Part shown: one piece after another, positions 33,939 through 34,506 of the stretch
Layout: the number at the start of each line of letters is the position of its first letter
Numbering within the stretch: the first letter of the stretch is position 1
Source of the DNA: an uncultured Helicobacter sp.
GTDB lineage: Bacteria; Campylobacterota; Campylobacteria; Campylobacterales; Helicobacteraceae
Assembly: GCA_949299115.1 (NCBI GenBank)
Contig: CASFZH010000024.1
Location: forward strand, 1-34,506
Length of the DNA stretch: 34,506 nt
Reading direction: 5' to 3'
Made by a program: the position numbers and the translations under genes
The notes under the pieces: generated by a model
The model's input: only the letters and a program-made list of their open reading frames with translations
What the model was told of the DNA's origin: nothing
Database searches by the model: none

Positions 33939-34268
33939 ATGAGAAAATATTTAGTTTTAGGTTGTAGTATTGCGATAGTATCCGGATTATTTGTTGGTTG
34001 CTCTTCAGTTACTGGAGCTAAGGTGGATAAAAATGTAGAATATATTGTGCAGTTTAGCGGTAGTGATTTTAATGTTGGTGATGTAGTAACGACGGAAATG
34101 CCTTATGATTCAAAGAATCCAAATATGCAGAATTTATTATTAAATAAAGCTCTTACAGAACACAAATGTGATACAATTTTATTGCCCCGTTATGAAATCA
34201 TTTCAAAAACCTTTGGTAAAAATATAATCAAGATTACAGGTAGAGCAGCGACTTTTAAAACTCGATAA
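33939..34268 (+). CDS. Small putative lipoprotein
   Basis: This 109-residue protein has a lipoprotein signal (MRKYLVLGCSIAIVSGLFVG, then C21) and a mature domain of about 88 residues. The mature part has YIVQFSGSDFNVGDVVTTEM (about 37-56) and a C-terminal CDTILLPRYEIISKTFGKN region, then a basic end (RAATFKTR). I do not recognise the family beyond small Helicobacter envelope lipoproteins. The start is preceded by AAGGAA. It is monocistronic. Confidence 0.78.
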   Translation: MRKYLVLGCSIAIVSGLFVGCSSVTGAKVDKNVEYIVQFSGSDFNVGDVVTTEMPYDSKNPNMQNLLLNKALTEHKCDTILLPRYEIISKTFGKNIIKITGRAATFKTR

Positions 34269-34343
34269 AGATAAACTACAATAAAGTTATTCATGCTTTA
34301 ATGCAAGATACATGCTTAAAAACAGGCAGGACTCATGAAAGCT

Positions 34344-34506
34344 CTAAGTGCCAAAAAGCCACCACAACCAATACAGCCACACTCCTAAGAAAACAATGAG
34401 AATCCACCATACCCACAAAGGCTTATAAAGTATAAGAAATCCACTCACACTCATACTCACAAAACACCCAAAGAACAATAGTGATAACCACCCACAAGCC
34501 TCTGAA
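34344..34506 (-). CDS. C-terminal end of a membrane protein, running off the right edge
   Basis: On the minus strand an uninterrupted frame runs from the window edge to TAG at 34344-34346, giving at least 53 residues. The sequence is very hydrophobic and Trp-rich (LSLLFFGCFVSMSVSGFLIL, then KPLWVWWILIVFLGVWLYWL), forming two membrane helices joined by a short loop, and ends WWLFGT. Lack of stops over this length in AT-rich DNA and the clean two-helix pattern support a real gene. Family unknown. Confidence 0.55.
   Translation of the reverse strand, partial: SEACGWLSLLFFGCFVSMSVSGFLILYKPLWVWWILIVFLGVWLYWLWWLFGT

Overview
The window looks like a chromosomal segment of a non-pylori, probably enterohepatic, Helicobacter. 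The base composition is strongly AT-rich. GATTCT/AGAATC words are very common, and long G/C homopolymer tracts sit in surface-polysaccharide genes. Several genes are ones I associate with this group: HugZ-type heme oxygenase, membrane malate:quinone oxidoreductase, an atpB lying apart from other ATP synthase genes, RibBA with a decayed second domain, and cysteine-rich Sel1-repeat proteins. No database search could be run, so the genus is an inference.

Layout. Positions 1-3307 hold a chemoreceptor behind a 13-T tract and a PolB-type 3'-5' exonuclease. Positions 3.3-11.3 kb are an accessory, partly eroded island. It contains a fragment of a large restriction-modification enzyme, two LbH acetyltransferases in opposite orientation whose promoter regions share a perfect 29-bp sequence, cutA, a C5-cytosine methyltransferase with an adjoining candidate restriction enzyme, a truncated adenine methyltransferase, a decayed exported-protein gene, a HEPN/MNT toxin-antitoxin pair and a second methyltransferase relic. 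Positions 11.3-17.3 kb (minus strand) carry ubiX, a two-component system and two Sel1-repeat exported proteins.

The most interesting part is 17,536-21,763. This is a four-gene plus-strand cluster: a TagB/TagF-like CDP-polyol phosphotransferase, an FkbM methyltransferase, a Bcs1-like cytidylyltransferase/dehydrogenase fusion (CDP-ribitol synthesis), and a TagD-like glycerol-3-phosphate cytidylyltransferase. Together they suggest a teichoic-acid-like or phosphopolyol surface decoration in a Gram-negative cell. Three of the four genes contain a 13-14 base G/C tract. As sequenced, the transferase is frameshifted OFF and the methyltransferase is ON. The Bcs1-like gene is in one of three alternative C-terminal states, and the 12-G state would couple by an ATGA overlap to the TagD-like start.

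Positions 22.0-34.5 kb are mostly core genes: dnaG, a NifU-like Fe-S protein, ribBA, tRNA-Gln and initiator tRNA-Met, hugZ, a ZnuC-like ATPase overlapping mqo, atpB, bioD and lipoproteins. One lipoprotein joins an LpoB-like domain to Sel1 repeats. A membrane-protein gene on the minus strand runs off the right end.
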